Positions 21,701 to 32,243 of a stretch of 64,000 nt of DNA are shown piece after piece. Source of the stretch: Takakia lepidozioides. Its lineage: Eukaryota > Streptophyta > Takakiopsida > Takakiales > Takakiaceae. Below the pieces are notes generated by a model that worked only from the letters and a program-made list of their open reading frames with translations, did no database searches and was not told the origin of the DNA. Position 1 is the first letter of the stretch. Every line of letters begins with the position of its first letter. Where the stretch lies: positions 35,838,001 through 35,902,000 of the forward strand of contig CM060733.1 of assembly GCA_030704615.1 (NCBI GenBank), given 5' to 3'. The position numbers were made by a program, and so were the translations under genes.

Positions 21701-23576
21701 GCCTGCAAAATCTCTTCTCTCTTAGTCCACTCCGCATATGTCAACCCCAAAAAATTTCCAGCTTCCACATATACAGTTAGAGATTCTCCAATGCTCAGAT
21801 ATATATTTAAGTAGCACTTCAAAAGATGGCCGAGGATCTAAGTGATGGTTACATCACCTTCTGGTGAAGCACAAACTGGGACACTAGCCCCATTACCAGG
21901 CCTGCCTTCCAGAGTCGTCACTTCTCTCAAATGTCGAGTGTGCGCAAGCACATCAGCAGTATCTCCTTCTCTTTCTACCTCCTCAACTTCCACTACCTCA
22001 GCCACTCGCTGTGGATCTTGAGACAAGAAAGTTAATAAGGTTGTACCCTCAATACGAGGACTCGTATTTACCACCAAGCCTGTGTTCGGGAACCCTGTAC
22101 CTGCAGGGAGGAATGATCATCGTCACTGGTTGCCTATCCATTAAGAGCACTCCTTTCTACTCCTGCGGGTGCTATAAAGAACCATTTCATTTCATTTCAT
22201 TTCATTACTCCCTGCTGCTTCCCCAAGTTTTTCTGAGCACTTTGTGTATTTTTAAGGATTCGAGGGTTAGACAACTCACTTGAACCAAGTGCTGGAAAGA
22301 GGACAGTTCCATCCTGCACCCTCGGGCAGTCCTGTTCAGAAGCTGATCCTGTGACTGGATGTGGTGCGTCTTCTTCTTGGTTTCCAATACCAGTGCCTTC
22401 GTCTTCCATCTGCCCGATTGAGCATGCAGGCCCAGGCAAATTGCAGTGGTCGCTCGGGTCGAGGTCTGCTGTTTGACTGGCCAATTCTCGCTCTTGAGCT
22501 TCGATTTCATTGAAAAGATCACTAAATGGCTCTAGCGTGCAATCTAGTTCTTCCGTAGGCTGCTCTTGGCCGTCAACTTCTCGACTCTGTTGGATTTCCA
22601 CAGTCCCCTCTCCTCTCTCCGCAGCTGCAGAAGCTGGAGAGCAAATGATACCCACTTGTAAGGCATCACACAATTGCGAACACTGTACAGGGAATTCTTC
22701 GTGCGGTTCCACAGTTCCTGTCGCATCAGGAAATCCAAGCTGTTAATGAATGCAGGGCGACCTGCACCGTCAGTTGAAGAAAGCTAAAATCCCTTCTCTT
22801 GGTCATTCCTGATTGTTGGTGAAAGTAAGTCCCGAAAGCCAACCTCCCCATCTCTTGTCGATGGCTTGATTCATGGCTGAATAAGCACCACTCACAGATC
22901 TGTTGAAGGAGAATTACTAAATCAACTTATATTGAATTCAAATGAAAACCAAGTGTAGTGAAGTGAAAGCCATGCCTGGTTCTTGAACACCAGTGGAACT
23001 GCCCCCATCGTCCGCAAGTCTCACTACCTCCTCTTCTAGTGCAATCGGTACCTTCAACTTGGCATGCAGAATATTGTAGTTCGGGGGATTTTCTGTGACA
23101 CAGAGAGGAGTGGGTTGTTTCCCCTTTCCCCCTGACGGAGACCACTCCGAGCACCTCCGTGTATACTCCGAGCTTTCAACATGAAAGTGACGAGGGTCTT
23201 CGACGGCGAGATGAAAATCAGAACCCTCAATCGAACTGCGACACTCCCCGTCACACTGTGCCACTGTCCTGCCCACGGAATGGAAGGAAGAAGACTTCCC
23301 AAAATCCTCTTCCTGAGCACAGCTCGCACGTTCTAATGCCGGGCGAAGGATAGGGAGGGGGATGCCTGAAGAAGAAGCCCCTGAGACATGGGAAAGAGAT
23401 CTTGGGTCCTCGCCATTTGCGGCTGTTATGAATTTGATAGGCTGATCGACTCCGTGCGTTGAACCTGGAGCCTTCGCTGATGGTGCAGGAGAACGTTCCG
23501 AATGAAACCCATGGCGCCTGATGGAGAGGCGGAGGCGCTTAGAAGCGGGCTGTACAGAAGGGTCTCCTTCCTTCAT
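15709..23576 (-). CDS. RFWD3: RFWD3-like E3 ubiquitin ligase (RING + coiled coil + WD40), 15 exons
   Basis: Animal RFWD3 is a nuclear ubiquitin ligase that acts on RPA and RAD51 at damaged or stalled DNA, so a similar role is inferred. Exons in transcription order: 23576-22991, 22717-22280, 22100-21858, 21702-21570, 20710-20632, 20254-20156, 19121-19077, 18872-18837, 18713-18183, 18010-17900, 17602-17451, 17282-17192, 17102-17040, 16867-16638, 16399-15709. All joins keep phase, giving about 1175 residues. The acidic, Ser-rich N-terminus has a basic patch (SKRLRLSIRRH). The RING is split over exons 4-6: CPICMEPWTSTGSHRI, then CSLACGHLFGKSCIKRW, then CPHCNRRAK. A short Leu/Glu-rich helix follows (RAENEQLKLQ, VAELVEEV). 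The WD40 part includes WACAWDLDDPNQVYSGLQ, NGSVLVFDVRQT (near-identical to animal RFWD3) and the terminal GDEGSNSVWLWD...VLDI. The exon 1/2 junction uses weak sites and is the least certain. A start upstream at 23705 is possible. Confidence 0.92.
19381..19695 (+). other. Unidentified open frame within RFWD3 intron 6
   Basis: A 104-codon plus-strand frame (…PVDFIKFLASAFDVEPL…) lies in the intron between RFWD3 exons 6 and 7 and ends about 40 bp before a LINE family-2 3' end of opposite orientation. I do not recognise the product. Its composition would be compatible with a LINE ORF1 relic, but no zinc knuckle is present. The minus-strand frame over the same bases (19254-19664) is equally unrecognised. 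Confidence 0.25.
19733..19815 (-). mobile_element. LINE family 2, 3' fragment in RFWD3 intron 6
   Basis: TGAAATGAAATGGTACTTTT followed by a diverged family 3' end (CGTGGGAAGCTCAAAGAGCT). The (ATTTC) tail points left, so the insertion lies on the minus strand. Confidence 0.7.
20525..20605 (-). mobile_element. LINE family 2, diverged 3' fragment in RFWD3 intron 5
   Basis: GAAGTGAAATAAAATGTTAC, CATAACATCTGCCAGAAG and CAAAGAGCTTATGGGACAAG match the family 3' end in reverse. The fragment ends only about 25 bp from the donor of exon 5. Confidence 0.6.
20833..21366 (-). mobile_element. LINE family 2, truncated copy in RFWD3 intron 4
   Basis: On the minus strand it encodes the ORF2 C-terminus (RVGSHNLRIETGRWENL, RLCPACIGR, EIETEEHFFFYCPLYY) with a stop near 20940. 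It then has the family 3' end and an (ATTTC)n tail at 20833-20845. It splits the intron that separates the two halves of the RFWD3 RING domain. Confidence 0.85.
21416..21500 (-). mobile_element. LINE family 2, 3' fragment in RFWD3 intron 4
   Basis: AGAAATGAAATGGACCTTTA, then TAACGTCCGCGGGAAGCTC and AGAGCTTATGGGACAAAT. It sits directly upstream (in its own orientation) of the copy at 20833-21366, another example of serial insertion. Confidence 0.75.
22165..22207 (+). repeat. LINE family 2 tail remnant with (ATTTC)n in RFWD3 intron 2
   Basis: GCGGGTGCTATAAAGAACC followed by ATTTCATTTCATTTCATTTC. Only the last part of the family 3' end is present. Confidence 0.6.
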
Positions 23577-23907
23577 TGTGAACCCTTTGCAAGCACAGGT
23601 TTGATGCCGACCATGTGCATGTGGGTGCTGTGCACATATCCAAGCTAAGCTTGCACACGCCCGCACAGAGATGCGAGAGAGAGAACAAGAAAGAGGACGT
23701 GCCAAGCTTTGAATTTTTGAACAAGAAATTGGTGGGAGTTCTCTGCAATGAAGAGTACAGCACGTTTTTTTGAAGGAAAAGGGAACGGAGCCCAGCTGGT
23801 CGAAAATGGTGAGCTCAGTTGGCGTTGGTGGCTACCACCTCAAAAAATGACAGAATTTTCATTGTTTTTATGTAATGGATTGCTAGGATGACTCTTGGTG
23901 CACAGAT

Positions 23908-26900
23908 TCACCCATCTAAAGGATTCAAATGGGGCGGAATATCACTGAAGTATCGGGCCATCTCTCCATTGCTCCTGTTTTCCCTGATCCTTGTTTCCAA
24001 TCCACCATTGTAGCCATCCACTGCCTGCAAAAACTGTTGCTTTAACTTCAGTATGTTCTCTCTTTCTCCATCTGCTCGTGTGTACCCATCTAGTGCCTGT
24101 ACAACTACCTTGGTCCTGCACCTTTGCTTCATTCTCTCACTCAAGCTTCCCTCCTGTATGGGGCCATCCATGGGGACCTGTACAAAGAGCTGCTTTGATT
24201 TCTGTAGGACTTAGATTTCATTTGCAATCAAAGTTCTGGCCTGCATCATTGCTTCTTTCTCTCTCTTTCTTGAGGCCAAATTACCTTTCAGCATCCTTAT
24301 CTCCTTCCCTCCTGAGGGCATTGGGGCGGTTCAGGGTGGGGTCCCACAACCTACGGATAGAGACTGGAAGATGGGAAAACCTGCACCGAGAGGACCGCCT
24401 ATGTCCGGCTTGCATGGGGCGCAGGCGGGAAATTGAAACTGAAGAACACTTCTTCTACTGCCCTCTATACTACGAGATCCGTGGGAGATTCCACTGTCTA
24501 TTCAGTGGAACCCAATCTCTCACTGAAGTCTTCCACTATGAGGATCAGAAATGCTTGGCAGCTTACCTGCGCGAGGCCTTCACCCTTAGACAATCACTAG
24601 AACATTAGTTCTTATTCTTGGGTTCTGGTTTTGTTTCCTCTCATGTTTTTTCTTCCATTCTGTCCCATAAGCTCTATGAGCTTTCCGCAGACGTTATAAA
24701 GCACCATTTCATTTCATTTCTCTCATCCCGTATCTGTACTGTACCCATCCCCCACATCTGCAAATGCGCCTCTAACTTTAATTGCACATTTGATTAACAG
24801 GTTTGTTCTGTTGTAGCAACTTTTGCCAAGCTTGTGAGTATCCCAGTTGGAACATTTTCACTGGTGAGCAACATGTCCCGGAGCTACGGAAGCACAGCAG
24901 TATTGACAAAGTGGCAGAGCTTGGAAAGTCGGGGACACGGATATCAAAATTATGGCAAGAGTTCTAAAATCCAAAAACAGCCTGTGCAACATTGAAATCT
25001 CTTCATGAAGGAACCGCAGATGAATACACCATCGAAACCAAACAACAGCCCCAAAATGTGTCAAATCTGCCATGGAAACTAAATTCTTAACCCCTAATTG
25101 CCCAAGCACTTTTCTCGCAACTTAGGCTACCTCCAGGCACCAAAAGGGCCATAACTTTGGGAAAACTAACAGCCCACAAAAATGATATATAGAATGTGAG
25201 GTACCTTGTCCTGCTACCAACTCAAAAAAGTTCGAGGTGGATCCACCGTAGAAGTCGGGAGATTATATGGAGCAGCTCTCCATGAGGATGAACCGGGCAC
25301 CTCTGCATTTGATGGTGAGAACAGGTTTAACTACTTATCTTAGATGAGAGCTCTTAACCACAGGCGCACTTCAGTGTAGTGTTATGGCCAATTACCTGCT
25401 CCTAATAGCAAAACCCCTACCAACAAAGGAAACTCCAAAGGTTCCTTCAGGAGTCAGAAGCGGCCCTGGAGAGAAAGGCAGCCAGCCAGAGCTTGGCAAC
25501 TTCAAAGATAGCCTCTCCATCTTCTCTCATCACATACCACGTTGAATGTACGGATGTAACCTGCAACATCCATACCAGGATGCATCAATATAATTGAGAG
25601 CTGAAGATGATGACAACAACTGACTGACTCTGACACTTCAGGAGTCTGCCAATAGAGTATAACACCAGCGTCACATCCAAGCGCAAAACTTGTTCTCATT
25701 TTTGCACCCAAAGACTTCCATGGTCTCATCTACCAAGGCTGCAATTTAGAGATTTAGCTTAAAAGCTATGTATGACCATTTGGATCACTCACCAGTAGCC
25801 CACTAGAACATTACTGGAAGAAACAGAAAGAAAATACCAGGCCTGATCTGTCCATTTCAAAGACTGACTCCCCAGAGAGATGTAACGCTCCACTAGACAC
25901 TGTGGGCCTGTTTGTCTCTGACTCTCCTGTTGTCCCATCCCCTCGACTGGACGAGAGAGGTAAAGCAGCATCCGGGCCTTCCGTCTCTATTCTCTTGCCA
26001 TCTGGTTCGATCTGAAGCTCTGCTCTACACTCTGGAGAATCTCCTGTGAGAGTTATGGTCCAGACAGCGTACACCCTGCGCTTGACTGCCTCAAGGACCA
26101 CAGAAAACAAAATTTAGGCTTGAAATGAGACTGCAGAAGCTACATACTCATATTTGCTGCCCCTTAATTTCTAATGTTAAATTTATTTCTTTGCTCACTC
26201 ATAACTAGTGACACTGAGCTGCCATAACGCAAGCATTGCAAGAGTATGCTGGTGGAATGTAACACTCCCAGAGGAACTGTGCAGACAGACAGGTCTTACA
26301 ACGATGTTGTGTCAAAGTCTCAGAGTAAACTTCATGCAGATCCACAGCCACCACAGCTTTGGTAAGAATTTTGAGCCACCACTCCAATCTGCAGTTACCA
26401 TCACATTAGTTAAACCGCAAACCTGAATTTGACCCTCATCCTGCCATTCTGGCTACTAAAATTCCCATGGCAGAACTATTGTCTTAATCCAACAAGGGAA
26501 ACATAGGAAATAAGTACAATAAGAAAAACAGCCGACATAGACTGTTTCCCACAGAATACTCCTTCAAAAACTGGTTGTGGGGTTTCAGTCAACCAGGCTA
26601 TAAGAGCCTCAAGCTCAAGCCACTGCTTTTGCAAAGAGCCAATGACAATCTGGTGGCAGGTGATTGAATGTTTCTGACTTACAACCTGAGATTGTCCTCA
26701 TACTCTGTATTCCTTTGACACGGTGGATTATGAAAGAAAAGGGAAGGGGAGGGACAGGCACACAAACCCATCAGTTCCCCGGAAGCAGATTAGGGGATTC
26801 TGGACCTCAACGGCACTACTAAAGAGAGGCACGGCAGCAATCACTTTCTCGAAGTCCAGGGAACCAGGCATCAACTCCTTCAGAGTGTAAAGCAGTGCCT

Positions 26901-28502
26901 CCACTTTGTCTCTCATATCCATGTCTGCATATCAACCAAAGAAGTTATCTAGAAAAAATAGGCACACCCAGACAAAGACCAGGACCTTTAGACAGTGCTT
27001 CCTGTGATTGAGAAGTGCAAATGATGCAGGAAGGAGTGAAGTCCAGCTGGTAGCCCCAAAAGGCAAAGTGGTCCATGCAGACATGATGGAAGCTGGTATC
27101 ATACCAAACATTGTTCTGAACACTATGCTCGTGGACATGCAAGAGCATCAAGGATGCAAAGGGAGTGCTCCACAACATGGCTGAACAAGTTGTGGTCACA
27201 TGGAATGTGATGATCACAGGATATGCCCAGCATAGTCGTACTAGGGAGGCCCTGCAACTATTTGAAGGAATGCAGGAAGCCTTGAAACCAGACAGTATCA
27301 CCTTTATATGTGCTCTGCTGGTAATGGATGAAGGCAGACACTATTTTGAGTTCCTCAGGTAAGACCACACTCACACATCAAGGGCACATGGTGACCAGGG
27401 CACAACATACAGTGGATGGCAATGTGGTCACTCAGAATTCGGTAGATAGATAGAGAGGAGAGAGAAAAGTAGTGATAAGATAGGTATAAACCTGAGCATA
27501 AAGGTAGCAAAGAAAATGAAAGAGGCTTTATCCTGGGTACTACTAATGGTAGCCCTATGACAGTGGCATAGAGCAGGGTCGGCCGAAGTATATAAAGGGT
27601 TTCAAACACCCTCAGATGTGGATGGTGTTCTTTGGAGCCGAGCACATGCCCATTGAAAGCTGGCAACATTTGAATGCACCCAACACCCCACAATTGATGA
27701 AAGAATAAACAATTGAGAAGCACCTTCAGCAAGAATGGGTGGGGATGGCACATATTCAGTAGGGTCCTCGTCTCTTTCAGTAATAGTCAAATCCCCCAAG
27801 TATGGGTCCCATGATGACTCTGCCAGACAAATAATGAGGAACACTATCAATAAACACTCGTCCAGCGGTGTCCAGAAACATGGACATCGTTCACTCAAAT
27901 GCAATAAAACTTAAAAAAATTTAGGCAACAAAAAACTGCTCGCACTATGACACATTACTTTGGAACTCCCAGATGACGCAGTTTGAAGGGAACTGGACCT
28001 CCCACCTCCAAGCCTGCTGTTCCATTCTATGTCTCCTTCCTTCCCTCTACACTCAATATCATCCTGACTGTAGCTGATTTTGTCGTCGCGCTCTGTAAGT
28101 TGTGTCTGTACCAGAAGACAGTGAGTGCAACTTAATAAAAATGTAGCCTGAATACATTAGTGACATTAGGTTCTTGGCACATAAGTTCACAGCCTCTGTC
28201 ACGTGACAAGTTGGTGCGGCATTGAGGATAGCTGAAAGTACCTCTTCATCCTCCTCGCTTATGTAGCTGTTTTGTGTTTGGAACCCGAACTCAAATTCTG
28301 GAGGAGTGGAAGGGCCTGGCCACATCTTCATGAGGTCTGCCTTCTCTGGGGCTACCATATCTTTGTCGAAGAAGTCGCGCGCTGCAAGTAACTTCCTATC
28401 TTGCTTCCCTTCTGTCTCCTCTTCTGCATCATGCAGAATATGGAGCTCAATCCTACGGTTCGTCTGGCATAGTTCATAGGTGACCAGGGTGGGAGTTGGG
28501 CA
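23908..28502 (-). CDS. Unidentified multi-exon protein gene (C-terminal part)
   Basis: I do not recognise the family. Splice-bounded, phase-consistent coding blocks in transcription order: 28502-28242, 27817-27724, 26924-26768, 26388-26300, 26085-25838, 25645-25561 and 24209-23908 (stop at 23908-23910), about 411 residues. Visible text includes CQTNRRIELHILHDAEEE, a DFFDKDMVAPEKADLMKMW segment, VEALLYTLKELMPGSLDF, LEWWLKILTKAVVAVDLHEV, RVYAVWTITLTGD and a C-terminal charged helix ENILKLKQQFLQAV. No zinc, kinase, nucleotide or membrane motif is evident, so it is probably a soluble protein. The N-terminus lies right of 28502 and I could not fix it. An in-frame block at about 28957-29015 (PPEELWLVVQ) may belong, but I found no clean acceptor. 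The last junction (25561 to 24209) spans a LINE insertion, and further exons may hide there. Confidence 0.6.
24271..24722 (+). mobile_element. LINE family 2, truncated copy
   Basis: Plus-strand copy beginning at LRPNYLSASLSPSLLRALGR and continuing through the zinc-binding end (RLCPACMGR, HFFYCPLYYEIRGRF). The stop is at about 24606. The family 3' end and ATTTC tail are at 24650-24720. It lies in the last intron of the unidentified minus-strand gene, antisense to it. Confidence 0.87.
27005..27362 (+). pseudogene. Pentatricopeptide-repeat (PPR) protein fragment, frameshifted
   Basis: Two overlapping frames give consecutive PLS-type PPR text. The first is VVHADMMEAGIIPNIVLNTM (27080-27140). After a frame change near 27145 come NMAEQVVVTWNVMITGYAQH (27170-27230) and EALQLFEGMQ...LKPDSITF. 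A degraded DEGRHYF follows and the frame stops at 27360-27362. PPR proteins are organelle RNA-binding factors encoded by large plant families. Here only about three repeats remain, with no start and an internal stop, so it is a relic. It lies antisense between two coding blocks of the unidentified minus-strand gene. Confidence 0.75.
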
Positions 28503-29865
28503 CTATTTGCTGCGTAGATCTTTGGCTTGTTGGATCTTTACATACAATACATCAATGTACCTGAAGACTAGACCCAGTAGAGGAAAAGAAAATTATATAT
28601 TTGCAGTAAAGAGTTCATTGTTGCTGCCATCCACTGATGTCCATGACAGACAGTAAACTCTTAACTCATATTTCAGAGGTAACAAAAGATCCAATGAGAA
28701 TGAAACATCGAAGGCGAAGAAGAACATTTGAAATTGGAAATTAAAAATTGAATCATGATGAAAGCAAAAATTGAAGAGATTGAAACCATCAAGAACATGG
28801 AATGGACTCAAGTTTCACTATAGCACTGTTGGACAAGGTGCCTGGAAACTTGAGACATCAAAACAGAAAGCAATTGCACGTGCGGTGGATTAATCAGAAC
28901 CATGATGGAGCGAGAGGAGGGAGAGATTAGCACAGGCAAGTGCACAACTAACCTGAACAACCAACCACAGTTCCTCTGGTGGCTTCCAAGTCGGAGGAGC
29001 ATCTTCGCACCCACCATCAGTGAACCAAACCAGATTTTCCCAAAGATTCAGTTTTCACTTCATTCGACTAGGTCTGTAACCCTCCTACTTCAACTACCAC
29101 ACCATTCTATGAACATGACTGTGGCAACAATGGCTGTTTCCGTGGAGGCAGAGTGCTAGGAGAGCTTTGGAGCTGAAATTATCATTTGTGTTCTGCGTAT
29201 TGGTATTACTCCAACATTATGCTGCTCTATCTCTTCTCTCATCTAGCCTAAGTCTTTATGTAAAGAGGACAACACTCCTACCAAATCCAGTGAGACAGAT
29301 ATGAGTAATGACCATTGCCTGTGAACTAGAGCTATGACTTCCCCTGCAGGTATAATCTTTATGCACTCCCAGGTCTGGATTTCTCCCCACTGCACATTTA
29401 TCATAGTGCTCACGATGACAGAAATCCCCTTACAAAGAGGGACAGTGGCACCCACCTGATATAAGTAGTGAGCAGGGGACCATCACTCCGAGGTCGATGT
29501 CGAGGAGTACGACACATAGTGCACCATCTTCTTCTCCAGAGCAGCCGTGATTGCCCAGCCCTCTCATGTTTGATAAACCTCCGATTCCGTCCTAATCTCA
29601 CCCCTGTTGAGAAATCACACCACTCAAGACAACATCCCACTCTAATCCTCTCCCTACAATCACCAGCTGCGCTGCTAAGACATCCACCAAGAGCAGGAGA
29701 CAGAGTGAACACAGGGCAGGGTTTAGATGTCGAGAGGAGCGACCTGCCTGATGTGGGCGTAAGTGATGGCAGAAAGCACTGCGCCCACCGTGCGGCCATA
29801 CTCCTGCTGTCCATCAGAAGAACATCACCCACACCACCCTCACTACATCAGACTGCACCTGATGT

Positions 29866-29900
<35 letters not shown>

Positions 29901-30299
29901 CATTTCATTTCATTTGTCATTGTATAACTCTGTCCAGAATAGCCCTTGTACGCAGGTGGCCAAAGTTAAGTCGGGATGGTATTGGACCGTCCCCTTCAAA
30001 GAAAATGAGCTCATTGTGCTCCATCCGCTCGTACAACCATGAAGTTTCGTGAAAAGAAGTTGCTGAATGCGAGGGAAAAAAAGTGAAGGGTATCAGATGG
30101 AGGGGGGATGGTGTCGTTACAGCCACTCTGCACTGGTTGATGTTGAATGTGAGCGCTACCTATTGTGGGAGGGACATTAATCACCAGGCACCCAACACTG
30201 TTGGACCCTTCTCTCAAGACTGTTTCTTCCCGGGCTCCTAACGTTTGCTGTTCCTAAACCTGCCCTGCAACCCTGCTCTTAGCAGTGGGTTTGATGGGT
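28503..30299. other. Region without an assigned gene
   Basis: It should contain the missing 5' exons of the unidentified gene, but I could not define them. A minus-strand frame at 29832-29462 ends at a plausible donor (ATCAG|GTGGGT) and is open for over 120 codons, but its text is Arg/Ser-rich and unfamiliar. A (CT)16 run sits at 29867-29898. Confidence 0.4.
29867..29916 (+). repeat. (CT)16 microsatellite followed by an ATTTC tail
   Basis: Sixteen CT units (29867-29898) are followed by ACC and ATTTCATTTC. The 3' piece resembles the tail of LINE family 2, the only trace of that element here. Confidence 0.85.
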
Positions 30300-30650
30300 G
30301 GAGCACAAAAGTGCGTGGTACGAAACTGAAATGGTGCAGTAAAATGTGTGATTTTGATTTTGGTTTCTTCAAACAGTGAGTTGAGCTTGACCTTGGGTTT
30401 GATTCATCCTTGGAGAAGAATGAGATCTAAGTAATGAAGTGATGTGGCTTGGAGAAGAAAGAGAACGACAGACCCTTTACTGAGATGTTGTCTGGCTACA
30501 TTCTTTTCTGAAGGTAAAGAAGATCTTTCTCGTCTCATGTTCAACTGATCTGGTTTTAGAGGCAAGTAGAGGAATTTTGGTCTGGGTTGAAACACAAGTA
30601 GCGGAATTCTTAGTTGGGAGGAAGGTGAACTTCAGTTCTTCAAATTTTAC
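30300..30650 (-). repeat. Inverted-duplicate flank of histidine-kinase copy 2
   Basis: The reverse complement of this stretch matches 12826-13175. Shared phrases include CCACGCACTTT, CTCATTCTTCTC-AAGGATGAATCAA, ACCAGATCAG and CTTCCTCCCAA. It marks the outer end of the arm that contains the intact kinase gene. It is now separated from that gene by about 5 kb, including two hAT-like elements. Confidence 0.75.
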
Positions 30651-32235
30651 TTGAATGATGTGATCGAATCCGATTTAGGTTGAGTAGCTATTTCAGCCTC
30701 AACCGCTACTTGCCAAATGGAACAACAGATGGGTACACTACAACTTCCACGAGGAAAACTGGCCCGCCTAGGTCTAGGTCGACCACTGTCTCCCAAAATA
30801 TAGATTCATATCTAAATAGTGGAACCATCGTATGAGTGAGACAACCCTAGCATCAGCTTATTCTTCGAGCTACACTACCTACTCCTCTCCGAAATCTTCC
30901 ACAGATGCTGAATCTACAGATGATCGATTGACTGACAGGAGAGATCGAAAACTTTCTATTAGATAAGAGAACCATCACTAAACTTAAGGCAGACCTGTCA
31001 TGTTATTTCTCTCCTGATAAGGTATAGCGGGATGAATCAGCTCAGCCTGATTTATCTCCAGTTAGATCAATCCACACTTCGATGATAAAGAGTCAGCTTC
31101 TGTTTCTTTTTCTGAAAAGGCAATGGAGGCCTGAAATGCGTAAGCTTCATCAGACAGAAACGTCCAAATGCTTTCGTACTTCGCTGGCCCGAGTTAGTCG
31201 CCCAAAACAGATGGTGACACTTCCATTTTTCACATATTTTGTTTGGTTTTCGTGTTTCTGGTCAATCTCACCACCGTTGAAAGTCGTCAATGCAGCCAAA
31301 CAAAATACCCTTCATCTCTACTCCCTTCTCCTTGTCTATAGCAGCTAAAAGCATGTCCTAGACAGACCCGTACCCCCTTGCACTACAGTACCCAACCAAA
31401 GAGCCCCGACCGTGACTGACACTTGACCTAAAAATCTGAGGCAACAGCACTATCACCCTCCTCTCCTGTCTAAAGTTTCCACAATCTAGCACCCCCAATG
31501 CCTGCAACCTTGAAAGCTGCGGTGGGGCCATGGGCTGAGCGACCACGCTGCAACTTGCAAGTACATATCATGCGCAAAGTTACAAGTTCCGACAGATTCC
31601 TGTCAATGTCAGACTTGAGCCGAAATTCTGTATGGAGTATGGAGCAGCTCAGCCGCCCTGCACATACAAAATTCCGTGCAGGACACCTTATTATGATTGC
31701 ATCGCAGTTTCAGCAACTACCAAACAGTACAGATTCAGCCTATACTCCGCAGCCCAGACGCGGCTCCACTTCCAATGATACCTGCTTTGGCACCGCCTTT
31801 CGTTCCAATACATAGCCTACATAGTCTATTGCTTTGGGCTTTTGTTTCCTCTGATTCTCTGAATGCCTGCTTATGAGACTTCAGGTAGCTCTTCGCTTTC
31901 CTCACCTCTTACCTGCATTCTCAAGCTTGCATCTCAGGGATTAAAGTTTGATAACCCAACTATTTGATATCAAGCCAAGTTCTGCAAAACTGCCATAAAA
32001 CCTGAACCTCAAGCCCACAATGCCCAGAACTCAGCCCAAGCCTTTCTCCCCTCTGACTTGTGCTGCAAAATTTCTCTTGCTAGTTTGGCACAAAACCAAT
32101 TCATTGAAGCTGGAAAATTTACAAGTGATGATGTGAGGAAAGCTGCAGTTTTCTTGTAAGGTAGCTGAAATCGGTTGGGTCTTGATGGATGAGATCATCA
32201 TGATCCTGGCCAACCAGAGGACCCTCCAGTAAGGA
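30651..32235. other. Region without a recognised gene
   Basis: Only short frames in all six phases (the longest is 105 codons, 31498-31815, unfamiliar text). No repeat terminus or RNA gene was recognised. It probably belongs to material inserted between the duplicated flank and the kinase promoter. Confidence 0.4.
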
Positions 32236-32243
32236 GTAAGGAC

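Noticed and set aside
28957-29015. Additional exon of the unidentified gene (PPEELWLVVQ before a GTTAGT donor)
   Set aside because: The phase at the donor fits, but an in-frame TGA lies just upstream with no AG acceptor after it. Left out of the gene model.
29410-30052. Long overlapping frames on both strands (140 and 194 codons) as genes
   Set aside because: Text is Arg/Ser/Leu-rich on both strands, includes a translated CT microsatellite, and shows no recognisable motif. A role as 5' exon of the unidentified gene could not be shown.
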